Part shown: positions 32,090 through 41,520 of the stretch, piece by piece | How the letters are laid out: every line of letters begins with the position of its first letter | Numbering within the stretch: position 1 is the stretch's first letter | Source of the DNA: a candidate division CSSED10-310 bacterium | Lineage (GTDB): Bacteria > CSSED10-310 > JAFGJC01 | Direction: 5' to 3' | Assembly: GCA_016927905.1 (NCBI GenBank) | Contig: JAFGLW010000030.1 | Span: 62,001-126,000 of the forward strand | DNA length: 64,000 bases | The notes under the pieces: model-generated | Database searches by the model: none | What the model was told of the DNA's origin: nothing | What the model saw: the letters and a program-made list of their open reading frames with translations, nothing else | Program-made: the position numbers and the translations under genes

Positions 32090-34252
32090 TCACATCGTGA
32101 CCGGCATGCTCCGGTGCAGGCGAAGCGATTCCAGGGCCTTCATCGATGCCGCAGATCCGGCGAACAATTCATGGAATGGGATCGGCGATGGGCCGCCGGA
32201 CCGGATCGACCGGAAAAAATCCTTCAGCATATCTTTTTGACCCTTGTCCTGAACGAGGAGTCTCCGGCGTTTGATGCCCCGTTCGGAATAGATTTTCAGT
32301 TCTCTGAAATCGCTGATCAACCCGGTCAATCCCGACCGGTAAACTTCAATCTGTTCCTTGGGCAGATTCCTTGATCCGTTGGAAAAATAACAGATGCAGC
32401 CGATAGATCCGTCGGCAAACTCCAGATTCAGACAGACCGTATCGGCAGGATGCGCGGATTCCGCCAGTGCCGATGCATAAATCCGCACCGGCAGTGATCC
32501 GGACAAAAAAATGAAATAATCGATGAAATGGCAAACCTCCCCGATGATCCGTCCCCCCCCGGTTTCAGGATCCTGAATCCAGGAATCCGGGTCGATTTTC
32601 CCGGCGTTGATCCGGTAAAGCATGGATAAAGGTCCGCTACCCAATACCGATCGGAGTTTCCGGGAAAGCGGCGAAAACCGGCGGTTGTATCCCACCATCA
32701 GATTAAGCGGGATGGAGGGATCCCGAGCGGACGCCTCTTCATAAGCCGCACGGATTCGAATCAGATCATCCTCCCTGAGCGCCAGCGGTTTCTCGACAAA
32801 CACGTGTTTTTTATTTTCTAGGGCGCGGATCACATACTCCGCATGAGAATCATGCCGGGTCGAGATGATAACGGTGTTGATTTGTTCGTCCCCGAACACC
32901 TGATCCGCCCGGCTGCCGCAAGCGGTAAATCCGAACCGTTCTGCAACCCGTTTGGAACTCGTGCCGGTGGCCGTCACCACCATCTTGAGGGACACATCGG
33001 CTGATTTGGGGATATTGGGCAGAAGGTGACTCTGGGCATAACTTCCCGCACCGATAAACCCAACGGTAACGGTTGCCTGGGCCCTGGTTGTTCCCGGTGC
33101 GATTTCAAAATGGTTGAGGGTATCGAACGGGCCGTACTGAATGATTATCCCCAGAAACGGTTCCGACCGGTTCAGAATCAGGTCGTACGCACGGGGCGAT
33201 TCATCCAGATCGAATGTATGGGTGGTGAGATAATCCAGTTTGACGACTCCTGAATGAATCAGCTGCTGGAACGCTTCCATATTCCGTTTTTCGGTCCAGC
33301 GCACGTATCCGACCGGATAGTCCACTCCCTTTTCTTCATATTCGGGATCGTAACGGCCCGGTCCGTAAGAGCAGGACATGCGCACTTCCAGTTCCTTACG
33401 GTAAAAATGAGGATTGCGTTCGAAGCCGGCAGGCACATCCCCCACGATCACGATCCGGGCTTTTTTGCGGGCGACGGCACCGGCGAAATTGATTGGATCC
33501 AGGCTGCCGGATCCGGCGGTGATGATCACCGCATCCGAACCGATACCTCCGGTAAATTCCAGCAGGCGCTGTTCGATTCCGGGTGTTTCACGGACGTACC
33601 CGGCGTCCGTGCAGTGTTTGGATGCCAGGATGACAGCGGTCTCATCGATGTCCACACCCGCCACCCGGACGCCCGATGCACGGAGCATCAGGCAGGTCAA
33701 CTGACCCAGCAGGCCCAGACCGATCACGATACAGGTTTCACCCAAGCGCAGATCGGCCTGCCGGATCCCTTGCAGGGCGATGGATCCCAGGGTGTTGTAA
33801 GCCGCACGCTTCAGATCCGCACCCGGAGGAAGCTTCACGGCCAGGTTCACCGGAACGGCGATCAGCTCGGCATGGTTTGCATATCCGACACCGGCGCATC
33901 CGACGCGGTCCCCCGCCCTGAATTCGTCCACTCCGGCACCAACCTCAAGCACTTCTCCCGCTGAGCTGTATCCGAGCGGCGAATAGGCTTCAAGTCGTTT
34001 CATCACGGACCGGAAAGTCTGAACCGGACCCTGAGTTTTGAGAACATCCAGAACCTGTTTGACCTGCCGGGGTCGTGCCGCAGCCTTGCCGATCAGTCCT
34101 TTTCTGGCTGCACGGACCGTAACGCCCTCGGTTCCCGAACTGATCAGCGAGAAATAATTCCGCACCAGAATCATCCGATCGGATATCCGGGGTGGCGGAA
34201 CCTCTTGAACACTCATTTCCCCCGATTTCAACTTTTGCGTGAGCTGCTTCAT
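32090..34252 (-). CDS. bi-domain oxidoreductase: MDR alcohol dehydrogenase - Gfo/Idh/MocA fusion
   Basis: A 720-residue fusion. Residues about 1-365 are a medium-chain dehydrogenase (LISSGTEGVTVRAARKGLI, GYSSAGEVLEVGAG, CIVIGLGLLGQLTCLML, IVIVGDVPAGFERN). Residues about 395-720 are a Gfo/Idh/MocA oxidoreductase (VTVGFIGAGSYAQSHLLPNI, HVFVEKPLALREDD, LMVGYNRRFSPLSRKLRSVL, GGGRIIGEVCHFIDYF). Both Rossmann folds keep their glycine motifs. Such fusions recur in surface-polysaccharide operons beside toroid or heparinase-like genes; the substrate is not known. It may oxidise and reduce a uronic acid or its derivative in two steps. Confidence 0.9.
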   Translation of the reverse strand: MKQLTQKLKSGEMSVQEVPPPRISDRMILVRNYFSLISSGTEGVTVRAARKGLIGKAAARPRQVKQVLDVLKTQGPVQTFRSVMKRLEAYSPLGYSSAGEVLEVGAGVDEFRAGDRVGCAGVGYANHAELIAVPVNLAVKLPPGADLKRAAYNTLGSIALQGIRQADLRLGETCIVIGLGLLGQLTCLMLRASGVRVAGVDIDETAVILASKHCTDAGYVRETPGIEQRLLEFTGGIGSDAVIITAGSGSLDPINFAGAVARKKARIVIVGDVPAGFERNPHFYRKELEVRMSCSYGPGRYDPEYEEKGVDYPVGYVRWTEKRNMEAFQQLIHSGVVKLDYLTTHTFDLDESPRAYDLILNRSEPFLGIIIQYGPFDTLNHFEIAPGTTRAQATVTVGFIGAGSYAQSHLLPNIPKSADVSLKMVVTATGTSSKRVAERFGFTACGSRADQVFGDEQINTVIISTRHDSHAEYVIRALENKKHVFVEKPLALREDDLIRIRAAYEEASARDPSIPLNLMVGYNRRFSPLSRKLRSVLGSGPLSMLYRINAGKIDPDSWIQDPETGGGRIIGEVCHFIDYFIFLSGSLPVRIYASALAESAHPADTVCLNLEFADGSIGCICYFSNGSRNLPKEQIEVYRSGLTGLISDFRELKIYSERGIKRRRLLVQDKGQKDMLKDFFRSIRSGGPSPIPFHELFAGSAASMKALESLRLHRSMPVTM

Positions 34253-34270
34253 GTCCAGACTCCCGAGCCG

Positions 34271-35479
34271 TTATACCACAAAATCGCTCTGATGATCTCC
34301 AGCCGCCCGGCTCTGCCGGAGGGCAAACTGATAAATTTCCATCAATTTCAGGTAATTGATATCAGAAGTGTAGCGTTTCAGATAGGTCTCACGGGCTTTC
34401 AATCCGGCTTGAAAAGCGGTTTCAGGCGACCGGATAAACGACAGGATCTTGTCTTTCAGGGATTCGACGTCACCCGGTACAAACAGGTGTCCCGTTACGC
34501 CGTCTTCAATGATCTCCGGCAGAGCGGCATGCCCGGGCGCGATAACCGGCCTTCCCATGGCCAGACTCTCGACGACGCTGACTGGGAAACCTTCATAGCA
34601 GCGTGACGGGAAAACCATGAACGCCGCTCGTTCCATGTGATCGAAAACCTCCTCATGCGATATTCTGCCGGTGAATGTCACGCTGGAAGGCGCACTGGAA
34701 CGCAAGGTTTCCAGCAGCGGACCGTCCCCCACGATTTCCAGGGGATAATCCATTTCTTTCCAGGCCAGAAGCAGCTGGTCGACACCCTTTTCTGGGGACA
34801 GCCGGCCGATATAGACGGCTCCGCGGCCCCTGCTCACCCGGCGTGCAGGATCCAGGGGGTCAGCGATGCCGTTTGCTTTGACATGAAGCCGGTTCCGTGG
34901 CAGGCCTCCAGCGATGAATTTGCTTCTGGCGAACTCACTGAGCGCGATATAGGCGTCGATGTCGTTTACCCAGATTCCCCGCTTTTCGGAAAGTCGCATC
35001 ATCCGGTATCGGGCGATCGAAGCGGCGAGGCTGTTCCGGTAGCACCGGTAAATCAGAATGCGCCACGGATTTTTACCTACGCAGAGCTCGCAGGATTTGA
35101 AATTCCGCATCATCATGCCCCCGGGACAGACCAGGCGGTAATTGTGAAGAGTCAATACGGTTGCCACGCCGACCGATCTGGCAGCCTGGAAAATGGATGG
35201 CGACAGCACAAACCAGAAATTGTGAACATGCATGATGTCCGGTCGAAAGGTCCGGATCTGTTCGAGAATCGCATGATAACTTCTGCCGGACCACGCCGTT
35301 TCCTGGAACCATCTCAGTTTCTCCGATAATCGCGCCCGTGTTCCTTCAGAGTTTTTCCGCAAATAGACCGCAACATCATGCCCTCGGTCTCGAAGCAGAG
35401 ACACTTCCGTGTTCATGACGGAATCTTCACCACCCCCGGGTCCGTCCCCGTAAAAGTTATGAACGGTCAGCACTCGCAT
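34271..35479 (-). CDS. glycosyltransferase family 4 (GT-B)
   Basis: A 402-residue retaining GT4 enzyme. N-terminal acceptor domain (MRVLTVHNFYGDGPGGGEDS, DIMHVHNFWFVLSPSIFQAA), C-terminal donor domain (AVYIGRLSPEKGVDQLLLAW, LEIVGDGPLLETLRS) and the E-x7-E motif (CYEGFPVSVVESLAMGRPVI). A cysteine-containing loop (MMMRNFKSCELCVGKNPWR) is typical of one GT4 subgroup. ATG 35479 lies inside the 3' end of the previous gene (23-base overlap); the conserved MRVLTVH start supports it. Sugar specificity unknown. Confidence 0.9.
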   Translation of the reverse strand: MRVLTVHNFYGDGPGGGEDSVMNTEVSLLRDRGHDVAVYLRKNSEGTRARLSEKLRWFQETAWSGRSYHAILEQIRTFRPDIMHVHNFWFVLSPSIFQAARSVGVATVLTLHNYRLVCPGGMMMRNFKSCELCVGKNPWRILIYRCYRNSLAASIARYRMMRLSEKRGIWVNDIDAYIALSEFARSKFIAGGLPRNRLHVKANGIADPLDPARRVSRGRGAVYIGRLSPEKGVDQLLLAWKEMDYPLEIVGDGPLLETLRSSAPSSVTFTGRISHEEVFDHMERAAFMVFPSRCYEGFPVSVVESLAMGRPVIAPGHAALPEIIEDGVTGHLFVPGDVESLKDKILSFIRSPETAFQAGLKARETYLKRYTSDINYLKLMEIYQFALRQSRAAGDHQSDFVV

Positions 35480-36596
35480 CAGAATCCCGATTCGTGATTG
35501 CACGGAAAAATCCTTCCGCTGAAGCGGCGATGGAATAGGATTGGATGATTTCCAGTGACCGCCGACCCATTTCGCGCCGCAGTGATTCATTCCCGGTCAG
35601 TTGATCCATCCGCCGGGTCAGAGAGCCGATATCCCGGGGATCCGCGATGTAACCGTTTTCTCCGTGGCAAACCAGATCAGCCGCAGCACCGGCGAAAGGC
35701 GAACAGATCACCGGCAGCCCGCACTGCATGGCCTCGTTCAGAACCAATCCCCAGACATCTCCCAGGGTGGGAAACACAAACATGTCCGATGCCAGATAAT
35801 AAGCCCATTTCTCGGTTTCATCCTTCATCCCGGCGAATACCACATTTTGAAGATTCAGATCGGATGTCAACCGCCGGAGTTTTATCTCGTCCGGTCCGCC
35901 ACCCATCAATATCAGAGCGCAACGATCCCGATCCCGGATTTTGGAAAATGCCTTGAGAAGCAGATCCAAACCCTTGCCGGGAACAAACCGGCCTGAATAG
36001 AGGATTTTTATGCCCGCTATCCCGGATCCGATTTCTGAAATCTTGCGTTCGATCCGATCCGGATCGGGTGAATTTCGATAGGTGTCGACGGCGTCCACGG
36101 CGGTGAAACATCGCTCGGTGCCGGCACCGAGCGATCGAAGATATTCGGTGGCTTCTTTCCCGGACGGGATGAATCCGTGATGCATCCTGACGATGATTTT
36201 ACGAAGAAATCTGCGAACCGGATTCGCGTTCCGGGCCGAAAAAACCGTCGCTTCGGACCAGAATAAAAGTCTTTTGCCGGTTGTTCGACCATAAACGGCG
36301 GTCAGCAGCGTGTTGAATCCGAAACCGGAATTGACGATCACATCGCATGACAGCTTTCGGAGCTCGAGCAGGAGGGATGGCTGAAAGTAAACGGTTTTTC
36401 CGCCCGATCCGAAACTCCAGCCGGAAAGACATACCGATCTGAAGTGTCGAGCGTATCGGGAATCCCAGGCTTTCCACCACCGGTTCGATTCCATCCTGGC
36501 GGATACCAGAACCGTCAGGTCGTATCGCTTCCCGATCGATTCGAACAGGGGCAGCCGGTAGGGTGGAATGATATTGGTGATCAGGCACACTTTCAC
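35457..36596 (-). CDS. glycosyltransferase family 4 (GT-B)
   Basis: A 379-residue GT4 enzyme starting KVCLITNIIPPYRLPLFESI, a typical opening of this family, with the donor domain ILYSGRFVPGKGLDLLLKAF, ALILMGGGPDEIKLRRL and the catalytic region FVFPTLGDVWGLVLNEAMQC followed by GLPVICSPFAGAAADLV. The GTG at 36596 overlaps the upstream polymerase stop by four bases (GTGA), which fixes the start. Its partner sugars are unknown. Confidence 0.9.
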   Translation of the reverse strand: MKVCLITNIIPPYRLPLFESIGKRYDLTVLVSARMESNRWWKAWDSRYARHFRSVCLSGWSFGSGGKTVYFQPSLLLELRKLSCDVIVNSGFGFNTLLTAVYGRTTGKRLLFWSEATVFSARNANPVRRFLRKIIVRMHHGFIPSGKEATEYLRSLGAGTERCFTAVDAVDTYRNSPDPDRIERKISEIGSGIAGIKILYSGRFVPGKGLDLLLKAFSKIRDRDRCALILMGGGPDEIKLRRLTSDLNLQNVVFAGMKDETEKWAYYLASDMFVFPTLGDVWGLVLNEAMQCGLPVICSPFAGAAADLVCHGENGYIADPRDIGSLTRRMDQLTGNESLRREMGRRSLEIIQSYSIAASAEGFFRAITNRDSDASADRS

Positions 36597-37924
36597 GGTC
36601 GTTTCCCGATCCTGCCGGAACCGGGGGCACCGCCGCCGGATATTTCCGGATGGTTCCCGGTTTGATTTCCCTCCGACAGGCCGCACATGATTCCTGCGAA
36701 GGCAAACGGATATTGACCTGCCTGAAGCCCGTAATCGAATATATTGTCGAAAAACATGCAGACCATCAATGCCGGCAGCGCACTGATGACGTACGCCGCC
36801 ACGTTCGAAGCCAATGGATTGGAATGGTCCCGGAATATGGTCCAGGCTTTGATCAGGCAGGTCAGGATCATCAGCCCGTACAAGGTAACACCCACAAGTC
36901 CCGTGTCGCAAAGCAGCCGGTAGAATTCGTTGTGAATGACCCGGATTACACCCATCTCCCCCCGGTAGAATGCCGCCTGAAGCTGCCCCAGTCCCGATCC
37001 CAGGAGCTTGTTCGGATCATAAAATTCCCGGAGCGCTCGTTCCCATAATCCGAACCGGCCGGAGCTGTCGATCTGATCCAGATCTATGATCTGGGGATTC
37101 CGGATGGCCTCGATGCTGTCGATTGCATCCGGATTGAAAAACATATGATCCTTGACGGCCGGGATGAACAGAATCGCACCCAGCGTGATGAAATAGATCG
37201 CTGCCAGACCGATCAGCGCCCGGTGGGGTTTCTGGGTCATCGCCACATACCCGGCGACACCCACAGCGGACGCGATGATACCGGTGCGGATGCTGAAATA
37301 ATACGGGGAGGAAAATGCCATTGCAAACAGGATCAGGTAACGCTTACGCCGTGATAACCGAAAACAGACCAGCGCCAGAATGGCGATCATGGCCGTGTAA
37401 TCGGCGAATGCGGAATACGCGGTGAAAATCAGACGACCGGCACGGGCCACCGGGTACACCATGAAATCAGTCAGACCGCCGGTCAGCAGGATTGAAATCC
37501 ATGCCACGGTCAGAATTCCCTTGAGCAATATATACAGATTCTCCCTGCTCCGCACCAGGAAATGCCCCATGAGTATCATGATGAAGGGAAAAAGAAGTTT
37601 CAGAAAAGTCCGAAGACCGAACATCAAGGAGTCCGTCCGGAGAATTTGGAGGAAACAATACAGGAGAAACAGCAAATACAGTTTTTCGAACCAGTTGAGT
37701 TGCATCTTCAAACCGTCATTGTGTATGAAAATCAGGCTGCTCAGAACGATGACCGTAAACAGCCAGAGAGCGGACAGGTTCATGGAGATGCCGAACAGGT
37801 AGTCCAGCGGTGCGGTGATCCGAAGGGGACCGGTGGCCAGAGTGAACATGAGGAAATAAACCGGTTTTTTCAGGGAATATCGGAACGCGATGAGCAGGGC
37901 GATGAGAAAGATAATGAAATACAT
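36593..37924 (-). CDS. Wzy-like O-antigen polymerase / O-antigen ligase family membrane protein
   Basis: A 443-residue integral membrane protein with about 11-12 helices, from IIFLIALLIAFRYSL to the C-terminal ALPALMVCMFFDNIFDYGLQ. The large periplasmic loop lies at about 300-350 and carries the conserved GSGLGQLQAAFYRG and HNEFYRLLCDTGLVGVTLYG, the Wzy_C signature (G-x-G plus H-N-x-[FY]). It probably polymerises lipid-linked repeat units in the periplasm. ATG 37924 is two bases past the previous stop. A short glycine-rich tail (SGGGAPGSGRIGK) follows the last helix. Confidence 0.87.
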   Translation of the reverse strand: MYFIIFLIALLIAFRYSLKKPVYFLMFTLATGPLRITAPLDYLFGISMNLSALWLFTVIVLSSLIFIHNDGLKMQLNWFEKLYLLFLLYCFLQILRTDSLMFGLRTFLKLLFPFIMILMGHFLVRSRENLYILLKGILTVAWISILLTGGLTDFMVYPVARAGRLIFTAYSAFADYTAMIAILALVCFRLSRRKRYLILFAMAFSSPYYFSIRTGIIASAVGVAGYVAMTQKPHRALIGLAAIYFITLGAILFIPAVKDHMFFNPDAIDSIEAIRNPQIIDLDQIDSSGRFGLWERALREFYDPNKLLGSGLGQLQAAFYRGEMGVIRVIHNEFYRLLCDTGLVGVTLYGLMILTCLIKAWTIFRDHSNPLASNVAAYVISALPALMVCMFFDNIFDYGLQAGQYPFAFAGIMCGLSEGNQTGNHPEISGGGAPGSGRIGKRP

Positions 37925-37926
37925 GA

Positions 37927-39102
37927 TTATCTGAATTCGGACTCCAGCAGCGTGTTCAATTGCCGTCCGATGTTTTGCCAGGTAAACCCGGGGATATCGG
38001 TGGACGAAAAAGTCCGGAATATCGCACCGCGCTTCCACAGATCATGCAGATTTTCGATCGCCCCCGCAATGGCGTCCTCCCGGTCCTCCACACAAATGCC
38101 CCGCCCGTTCTCGGAGAGGATCTCCCGGATTGCGTCGTCCGGGTCGTTCAATATCGCCAGAACCGGTTTTTTCAGGCCCAGATAAACATATAATTTACTT
38201 GGTATCTGAAGCCCGCCTACAATTCCCCACATCACCAGACACGTCGAACGGTTTAATACCGCTATCATTTCCGGGAAGGGCAGATAATCATATATTCTGA
38301 ACACATCACGCCGGTTTTCCGGCACGAATCCGTCAATCCATTTCGCGATTCCGGTCGTCCCCACAAAGAGGACTTTAAAATCGCCTGCAGCATCCGGACG
38401 CTGCTCGAAAATACGGTTCAACGCCTTCAGGAAACATTCCGGACCGTTGGTGATATTGGCGTGAAGTGATCCGGCGAACGCCAGAACGAACTTCCGGTTG
38501 CCCGGATCGGGATTCAGGCCGGTGTAATCAGATGGTTCATATCCCATGGGAATGTATGCTGGCCGGGCCTTCATCCGGGGATAACTGGTTTCGTAAAGCC
38601 GCCGGGCGGATTCGGTTGTCAGAACAATCCTGCGGGCCCGCGACAACCATAGTTTCTCGACCGTCGCCGCCAGCCATTGACCGCTCGAGGATCTCCTGTA
38701 AGCCGGATTGCGGGCGAAGGGATCTCCGTAATCGGCGATCCATGGCGTCCGTGTCGCCAGAGATACCAGATAACCCGCCATGTGCGATACGAATGGAGGT
38801 CCGGAAGACAGAATGATATCGTATGGATCGGATCGGAATATCCGGATGGAACGGAAAACGCACGAGATCAGCCATCGCAGGGAAGGCGATCGCCCGCGGG
38901 ACAGACAGGTTTCGATCTCGGCCGTTCCCCGGACCATTTCCTGAAGGTGCGGGTCGGATCGATCCGGAAGGGGTTCGCTCCCCAACGCATGAATACGCCA
39001 ACCGGCAAGATTCAGATGTTTCAGGAAATGAGCCAGCCGGAGCGAGTGGGGGCCGGGCCGGGGCGGCATTTCGTAGGCGATCAGAAGCAATCTGTGTTTC
39101 AT
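37927..39102 (-). CDS. glycosyltransferase (GT4-like)
   Basis: A 391-residue GT-B protein of the FucI/WfgS-like GT4 subgroup: HRLLLIAYEMPPRPGPHSLR, then IILSSGPPFVSHMAGYLVSL, TPWIADYGDPFARNP, FVLAFAGSLHANITNG, and a donor region ending LQIPSKLYVYLGLKKPVLAI. The E-x7-E motif is replaced by the PSKLYVYLGLKKP pattern typical of this subgroup. It resembles the gene at 42308, so the two may be old duplicates acting on different sugars. ATG 39102 overlaps the previous stop (ATGA). Confidence 0.85.
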   Translation of the reverse strand: MKHRLLLIAYEMPPRPGPHSLRLAHFLKHLNLAGWRIHALGSEPLPDRSDPHLQEMVRGTAEIETCLSRGRSPSLRWLISCVFRSIRIFRSDPYDIILSSGPPFVSHMAGYLVSLATRTPWIADYGDPFARNPAYRRSSSGQWLAATVEKLWLSRARRIVLTTESARRLYETSYPRMKARPAYIPMGYEPSDYTGLNPDPGNRKFVLAFAGSLHANITNGPECFLKALNRIFEQRPDAAGDFKVLFVGTTGIAKWIDGFVPENRRDVFRIYDYLPFPEMIAVLNRSTCLVMWGIVGGLQIPSKLYVYLGLKKPVLAILNDPDDAIREILSENGRGICVEDREDAIAGAIENLHDLWKRGAIFRTFSSTDIPGFTWQNIGRQLNTLLESEFR

Positions 39103-40259
39103 CTTTGTCCTATGGTCGTGTACACGGAGAGCCATTCTCTTTGGAAACGGTCGAGACTGAATCGCGATTCCACCCGTCGCCTTGCGTTAAACCCCACATC
39201 CTTCATTTTCTCCGGGTGTTGCAGAACCTCCAGAATGCAGGTCGCCAGGGCGTCCGGATCGCATGGGGGGACGAGAAAACCGGTTCGGCCGGGATCGATG
39301 ATATCCCGCAGGCCGTCCACATTCGACGCGATGACCGGTCTGGCAAATGACATCGCTTCGCAGGCACTCAGTCCGAAACCTTCGAACCGGGAGGGAACGA
39401 CCGCCAGGTCCATGACTGCATAAGCTTCAAGAACACCCGCCCGGTTCAATTCACCGGTCCAGACAATCCGGTTATCGATACCCAGTTCACGGGCAAGCCC
39501 GTGCAGCGTATCACGGTTTTCCCCGTCGCCGACTACCAGCAGTTCGGCATCGGTCCGGATTTTCACAACCTGTTGAAACGCGCGCAGAAGGATGTCATGT
39601 CCCTTTTCCCGGGATAACCGGGCGACCACACCGATCACCGGACCGTCCGCAATCCCGTGCCGGGCGCGCAAAGCTTTCGCATCGGCCGAAGATTGAAACC
39701 GGCTGATTTCTTCCAGGTCGACCCCGTTGTAAATGGTGAACTGACGGCTGCCGCTTCGGTACCGTTCGACACTGAAAGGGATTTCCTCTCCGAACACACC
39801 GGTTTGGGAGGATCCGGAAACGCAGAAGAACAGGTGGCACAGGTGTTTCCCGGCCAACCTGAGCAGCGGAAGATTCTTTCCGTAAACATGGCCTGGAGTG
39901 TGCAGGGTGGCGGCAACCACCGGAACCCGCATGATCCTGCCGGTCAAGACCGCCAGTAAACCGGGTGCCAGATAATGAACGTGAAAGACGTCAGGTTTTT
40001 CCCTCCGCAGCACTCCGGACAAAGCCGATACCAGTAGGGGCATTCTGTGGATGTTCCGGAACCGACCGGACCGTTTCAGATTCAGCCGGATGATCCGAGC
40101 GCCTGTCCGGGAAGCTGCCGATACCATGCGTTTGTCCGATTCGTAATAACAGCATACGCTTACCCCGTGCCCCGCCCGGACCAGGATTTTGATCACTTCC
40201 AGGATGTGCATTTCGGTCCCGCCTTTCAACAGGCAGGGAGTTCCGATCAGTATCTTCAA
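39099..40259 (-). CDS. glycosyltransferase family 4 (GT-B)
   Basis: A 386-residue GT4 enzyme: LKILIGTPCLLKGGTEMHIL, KPDVFHVHYLAPGLLAVLTG, ATLHTPGHVYGK, VIGVVARLSREKGHDILLRA, ELLVVGDGENRDTLHGLARE and the E-x7-E motif in SRFEGFGLSACEAMSFARPV. The start is not an ATG: TTG 40259 gives the usual MKILIGTP-like opening four bases after the previous stop, with AGGGA upstream; TTG 40286 would add nine residues. Confidence 0.9.
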   Translation of the reverse strand: MKILIGTPCLLKGGTEMHILEVIKILVRAGHGVSVCCYYESDKRMVSAASRTGARIIRLNLKRSGRFRNIHRMPLLVSALSGVLRREKPDVFHVHYLAPGLLAVLTGRIMRVPVVAATLHTPGHVYGKNLPLLRLAGKHLCHLFFCVSGSSQTGVFGEEIPFSVERYRSGSRQFTIYNGVDLEEISRFQSSADAKALRARHGIADGPVIGVVARLSREKGHDILLRAFQQVVKIRTDAELLVVGDGENRDTLHGLARELGIDNRIVWTGELNRAGVLEAYAVMDLAVVPSRFEGFGLSACEAMSFARPVIASNVDGLRDIIDPGRTGFLVPPCDPDALATCILEVLQHPEKMKDVGFNARRRVESRFSLDRFQREWLSVYTTIGQR

Positions 40260-40263
40260 AAGA

Positions 40264-41520
40264 TCATTCCCTGTTTCCGGCGCCAATTCTACTCCGATTC
40301 CGCCGGTGTTTCAGAGTCATAAAAGTTCTCATCAATCCCCAAATAATCCGGCGTTTCATTCCATTCCCGAAAGCGGTGATCCGGGTGTTGAACCGGCTTC
40401 GATCCGTCCATTTGAATTTGTAGGATTCATCCCCCCGGGTCATGTCGAATTCTGCGAACCGCTGCATCGTAAAAACATCTTCCAGCAGCCGGATCAGGAG
40501 CTGTTCCCCGATGAAATACCGCCCGTATTCGATGTCGTGCGAAGTGATCAGCCAGGTGAAATACCGGCCGGCCGTTGCAGAATACGTGAATGCGAGCACC
40601 CGGTCCGCCTGCTCGAGCGTCATCAGATGGAGCCGTCCCTCGGCGGCCAGTTCGATCGCCAGCGATTCATAAAACCGGCTTTCTACTGGTCCGGAAAAAA
40701 TCAGGATATTGTAATTTGTTTCCCACCTTTTCCGGTACAGTTCCACAAGGCGGGGAAAAACAGTGCGGATTGATTCCGAATCGGTATACGTTCGGCAGGT
40801 TACCGGACTGGTTTTATCAAGCTGGCGCCATCTCCGCTCCAGATCCTGACGGGTGGATTTGGACCGCTGTCTGGAATAGAAATCATTCCATTTCATTGCG
40901 TCCAGCTTGATATAGGGGCATTCGGCTGTCCTGTTTTCGAGATACTTCACGCCGCTTTTTTGCAGGTTTGTTCTAAGGCATTCCAGGTTGGGTGAATCTT
41001 CGGGGATTTCGGCCAGATCCAGCACGGCCGTGCCGGTAATGCCGTGATCGACAAAAGCACCGATCGCTTCGGATCTCCAATCCGGCTCGATGCAGAAATC
41101 CATGTGGTCCGCCAGACCGGTTCCGATGAAATGAAGAACAGCCAGATTTCCGGCGGGTGTCCGGTGACGGGTCAACGCCAGTGGAGCGAAACCCACCAGA
41201 CGGTCCGTTTCGTCCTTGAAAAGATATATGCGGGGGGTCTTGTCGCACCCGTGATACAACCACCATGACCGCAGCCAGCAGAAGCTGCGCAGGAATCCCC
41301 AGAACGGTGTCCGAGATTTTTGAAGATCTTCCAGCGCCGTGAAAACGGATCGGAGAGAAGTTTTACGGACACTGCCGAAATGGTTCCACCAGGACCGGAT
41401 CCAGGTTTGTGTAAGGAAGACCGCGCTGCTTCCGCCATGTCGTTCGACCAGGGATTCCCATTCACGGCTGAGCGGGAGCAGCCGGTTGAGATCTTGTTCG
41501 ATCAGGATCCTGATACTCAT
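40264..41520 (-). CDS. GNAT-fold acyltransferase (FemAB/BioF2-like)
   Basis: A 418-residue protein of the GNAT_acetyltr_6/FemAB-like family in exopolysaccharide loci. Residues about 30-190 form the first GNAT-like half (FLTQTWIRSWWNHFG, LYLFKD-like IYLFKDETDRLVGFAPLALT). Residues about 225-390 form the second (LYRKRWETNYNILIFSG, LHLMTLEQADRVLAFTYSAT, YGRYFIGEQLLIRLLEDVFT, FDMTRGDESYKFKWTD). The last motif is highly conserved in such proteins. It probably transfers an acetyl or aminoacyl group to the glycan. ATG 41520 overlaps the deacetylase stop, and its C-terminus is rich in Arg. Confidence 0.82.
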   Translation of the reverse strand: MSIRILIEQDLNRLLPLSREWESLVERHGGSSAVFLTQTWIRSWWNHFGSVRKTSLRSVFTALEDLQKSRTPFWGFLRSFCWLRSWWLYHGCDKTPRIYLFKDETDRLVGFAPLALTRHRTPAGNLAVLHFIGTGLADHMDFCIEPDWRSEAIGAFVDHGITGTAVLDLAEIPEDSPNLECLRTNLQKSGVKYLENRTAECPYIKLDAMKWNDFYSRQRSKSTRQDLERRWRQLDKTSPVTCRTYTDSESIRTVFPRLVELYRKRWETNYNILIFSGPVESRFYESLAIELAAEGRLHLMTLEQADRVLAFTYSATAGRYFTWLITSHDIEYGRYFIGEQLLIRLLEDVFTMQRFAEFDMTRGDESYKFKWTDRSRFNTRITAFGNGMKRRIIWGLMRTFMTLKHRRNRSRIGAGNRE

